Assembly: GCA_035551935.1 (NCBI GenBank)
Contig: DASZMJ010000571.1
Location: forward strand, 1 to 5,094
DNA: 5,094 nt
Origin: DASZMJ01 sp035551935
Lineage (GTDB): Bacteria; Planctomycetota; Planctomycetia; Isosphaerales; Isosphaeraceae
Direction of reading: 5' to 3'
Position 1 is the first letter of the stretch, and every line of letters begins with the position of its first letter. The translations under genes and the position numbers were made by a program. Positions 5,091-5,094 of the stretch are shown here, piece by piece. A model generated the notes under the pieces. It worked only from the letters and a program-made list of their open reading frames with translations. It did not search any database and was not told the DNA's origin.

Positions 5091-5094
5091 CCTC

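Overview
The window is a GC-rich bacterial chromosome segment (coding third positions are almost all G or C) that most resembles a planctomycete of the Isosphaeraceae type. The reasons are the HAF-repeat secreted protein with a PEP-CTERM-like tail, the DUF4349 fragment, the dense intergenic repeats whose spurious translations read RNEP/KTNP-like, and the overall base use. This placement is an inference from style, not from a marker gene.

Layout, left to right. Bases 1-137 are the right end of an IS3-family insertion sequence: the last 26 codons of its transposase, then a terminal region ending in CA. The IS runs directly into a 5'-truncated DUF4349 membrane-protein gene (to 557), whose only visible start codon lies inside the IS end. 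Twenty bases on, with a clear ribosome binding site, comes a class I SAM-dependent methyltransferase (578-1249). Its stop codon lies in one arm of a perfect 36-bp inverted repeat (1239-1329). An MGL-like serine alpha/beta hydrolase follows with a TTG start (1359-2264), then a secreted seven-repeat HAF protein with a variant C-terminal sorting tail (2340-3485). The HAF gene meets dprA (3502-4629, minus strand) tail to tail, and both stop codons lie in one small hairpin.

Upstream of dprA, 4630-5094 has no credible gene. It holds a cluster of five GTTCGTT-centred repeats (4715-4941) and an AT-richer, 123-bp MITE-like element (4968-5090). That element has 13-bp terminal inverted repeats, near full-length self-complementarity and a probable 9-bp target duplication cut by the window edge.

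The genes do not form an obvious pathway. The methyltransferase, hydrolase and HAF genes are co-directional but separated by repeats or leaders and look like independent functions. DprA is the competence/recombination protein. The main theme is genome plasticity: at least three kinds of mobile or repetitive DNA sit in the gaps, and two of them have altered or approached gene ends. I see no RNA gene, CRISPR array or defence system. The most unusual items are the MITE-like element and the IS/DUF4349 junction.
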